DNA of 64,000 nucleotides from Paenibacillus humicola (GTDB taxonomy: Bacteria; Bacillota; Bacilli; Paenibacillales; Paenibacillaceae). The position numbers were made by a program, and so were the translations under genes. This document shows positions 63,528 through 64,000 of the stretch, in pieces (position 1 is the first letter of the stretch; each line of letters opens with the position of its first letter). The notes under the pieces are model-generated. The model did no database searches and was not told the origin of the DNA. It saw only the letters and a program-made list of their open reading frames with translations. The stretch lies in contig NZ_JAQGPL010000001.1 in assembly GCF_028826105.1 (NCBI RefSeq), forward strand, positions 766,001 through 830,000. Reading direction: 5' to 3'.

Positions 63528-64000
63528 ATGACGCTTATCAACCAGCTGCGCGAGAAGGACGAGTTCGTCGGCTTTTATTTACTGAAGGAATTGGACGTCA
63601 AACAAACGAACGCAACGCCGCCCAAGGACTATTTCGATATTGTTTTGTGCGATTCCAGCGGGCAGCTTCCGGCAAAATATTGGGACGTTTCGGCGGCCGA
63701 TAAAGAGACCTTTTTCCCGATGGGACTGGTCAAGGTGCATGGAGTCGTGCAGCTGTACCGCGAAAGGCTGCAGATCCGAATCATGCGCATCCGCAAGTCA
63801 ACGCCGGAAGACGGTGTCAGCGTTACGGATTTTATCCGTTCCGCGCCTATCCGGCCGGTCGACCTGATTTACGCCATCAAACAGGCGATGGACAGCATCG
63901 CAGACCCGGAGATCAAGGCAATCGTCTCGTTTTGCGCAGCCAAAGTCGAGGAGAAGCTGATGCACTACCCGGCCGCAAAAACGCATCACCATGCCTATTT
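63528..64000 (+). CDS. yhaM: 3'-5' exoribonuclease YhaM (3' end cut by window)
   Basis: 157 codons of a gene that runs off the right edge. An N-terminal OB-fold (FYLLKELDVKQTNATPPKDY, FDIVLCDSSGQLPAKYWD) is followed by the start of the HD domain, AKTHHHAY, whose histidines bind metal. This is the order in YhaM/Cbf1 exonucleases, which trim RNA and single-stranded DNA. AGGAGG precedes ATG 63528, and TATAAT at 63489-63494 is a probable -10 box. Confidence 0.93.
   Translation, partial: MTLINQLREKDEFVGFYLLKELDVKQTNATPPKDYFDIVLCDSSGQLPAKYWDVSAADKETFFPMGLVKVHGVVQLYRERLQIRIMRIRKSTPEDGVSVTDFIRSAPIRPVDLIYAIKQAMDSIADPEIKAIVSFCAAKVEEKLMHYPAAKTHHHAY

Overview
The window looks like chromosomal DNA of a GC-rich, spore-former-type member of the Bacillota, most likely Paenibacillus or a close relative. 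The grounds are bacillithiol genes (yojF and bshB2), a YhaM-type exoribonuclease, a perfect CIRCE element, GlnR/TnrA boxes, Lpl/Ytc-type sugar transporters with YesM/YesN-type regulators, strong Shine-Dalgarno sites and many TTG/GTG starts. Both ends cut genes: istB on the left and yhaM on the right.

Bases 1-1210 are mobile-element debris: the right end of an IS21-type element sits inside an IS30-type element. From about 1210 to 16860 lies a visibly AT-rich accessory island. It carries (a) a four-gene operon of GHKL ATPase, Z1 ATPase, PD-(D/E)XK nuclease and AIPR protein, the core of mza-type anti-phage/restriction loci; (b) a short HhH-GPD DNA glycosylase of the MutY/MIG type; (c) a decayed IS3-family element with its 3-bp target duplication; (d) a divergent pair of a second, shorter Z1 ATPase and an 816-residue HD-domain plus HSP90-like ATPase; (e) two small unknown genes; and (f) a Vsr-type endonuclease. 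Vsr and the glycosylase both suggest repair of T:G mismatches at 5-methylcytosine, but no DNA methyltransferase is visible. The Z1/HD-GHKL pair is the best candidate for a poorly described defence system.

From about 17200 on, the DNA is host-like. 17235-27206 is a sugar-uptake locus: two permeases, a membrane-bound AraC-type regulator, a binding lipoprotein, two related proteins of unknown function, a DUF6282 hydrolase and a TIM-barrel glycosidase-like protein. 27795-40501 is mixed: a hypothetical protein, Fic, GH43, MFS, MATE with an attenuator-like leader, a clan GH-A glycosidase, a TetR/NmrA pair, yojF-bshB2, an acyl-CoA dehydrogenase and a serine hydrolase.

40703-47490 is the urease cluster ureABCEFGD, preceded by an orphan, degenerate urtD and by a sigma-A promoter with two GlnR/TnrA boxes. 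47806-60657 is a second glycan locus: a GH5 with a frameshifted signal peptide, a YesM/YesN two-component system, two permeases, a binding lipoprotein, a palindromic repeat array and an agarase-like glycosidase. The window ends with CIRCE-controlled htpG, a Nudix hydrolase and the 5' part of yhaM.

No tRNA, rRNA or CRISPR array was seen. Neither sugar transporter has its own ATPase, so both probably share one encoded elsewhere.
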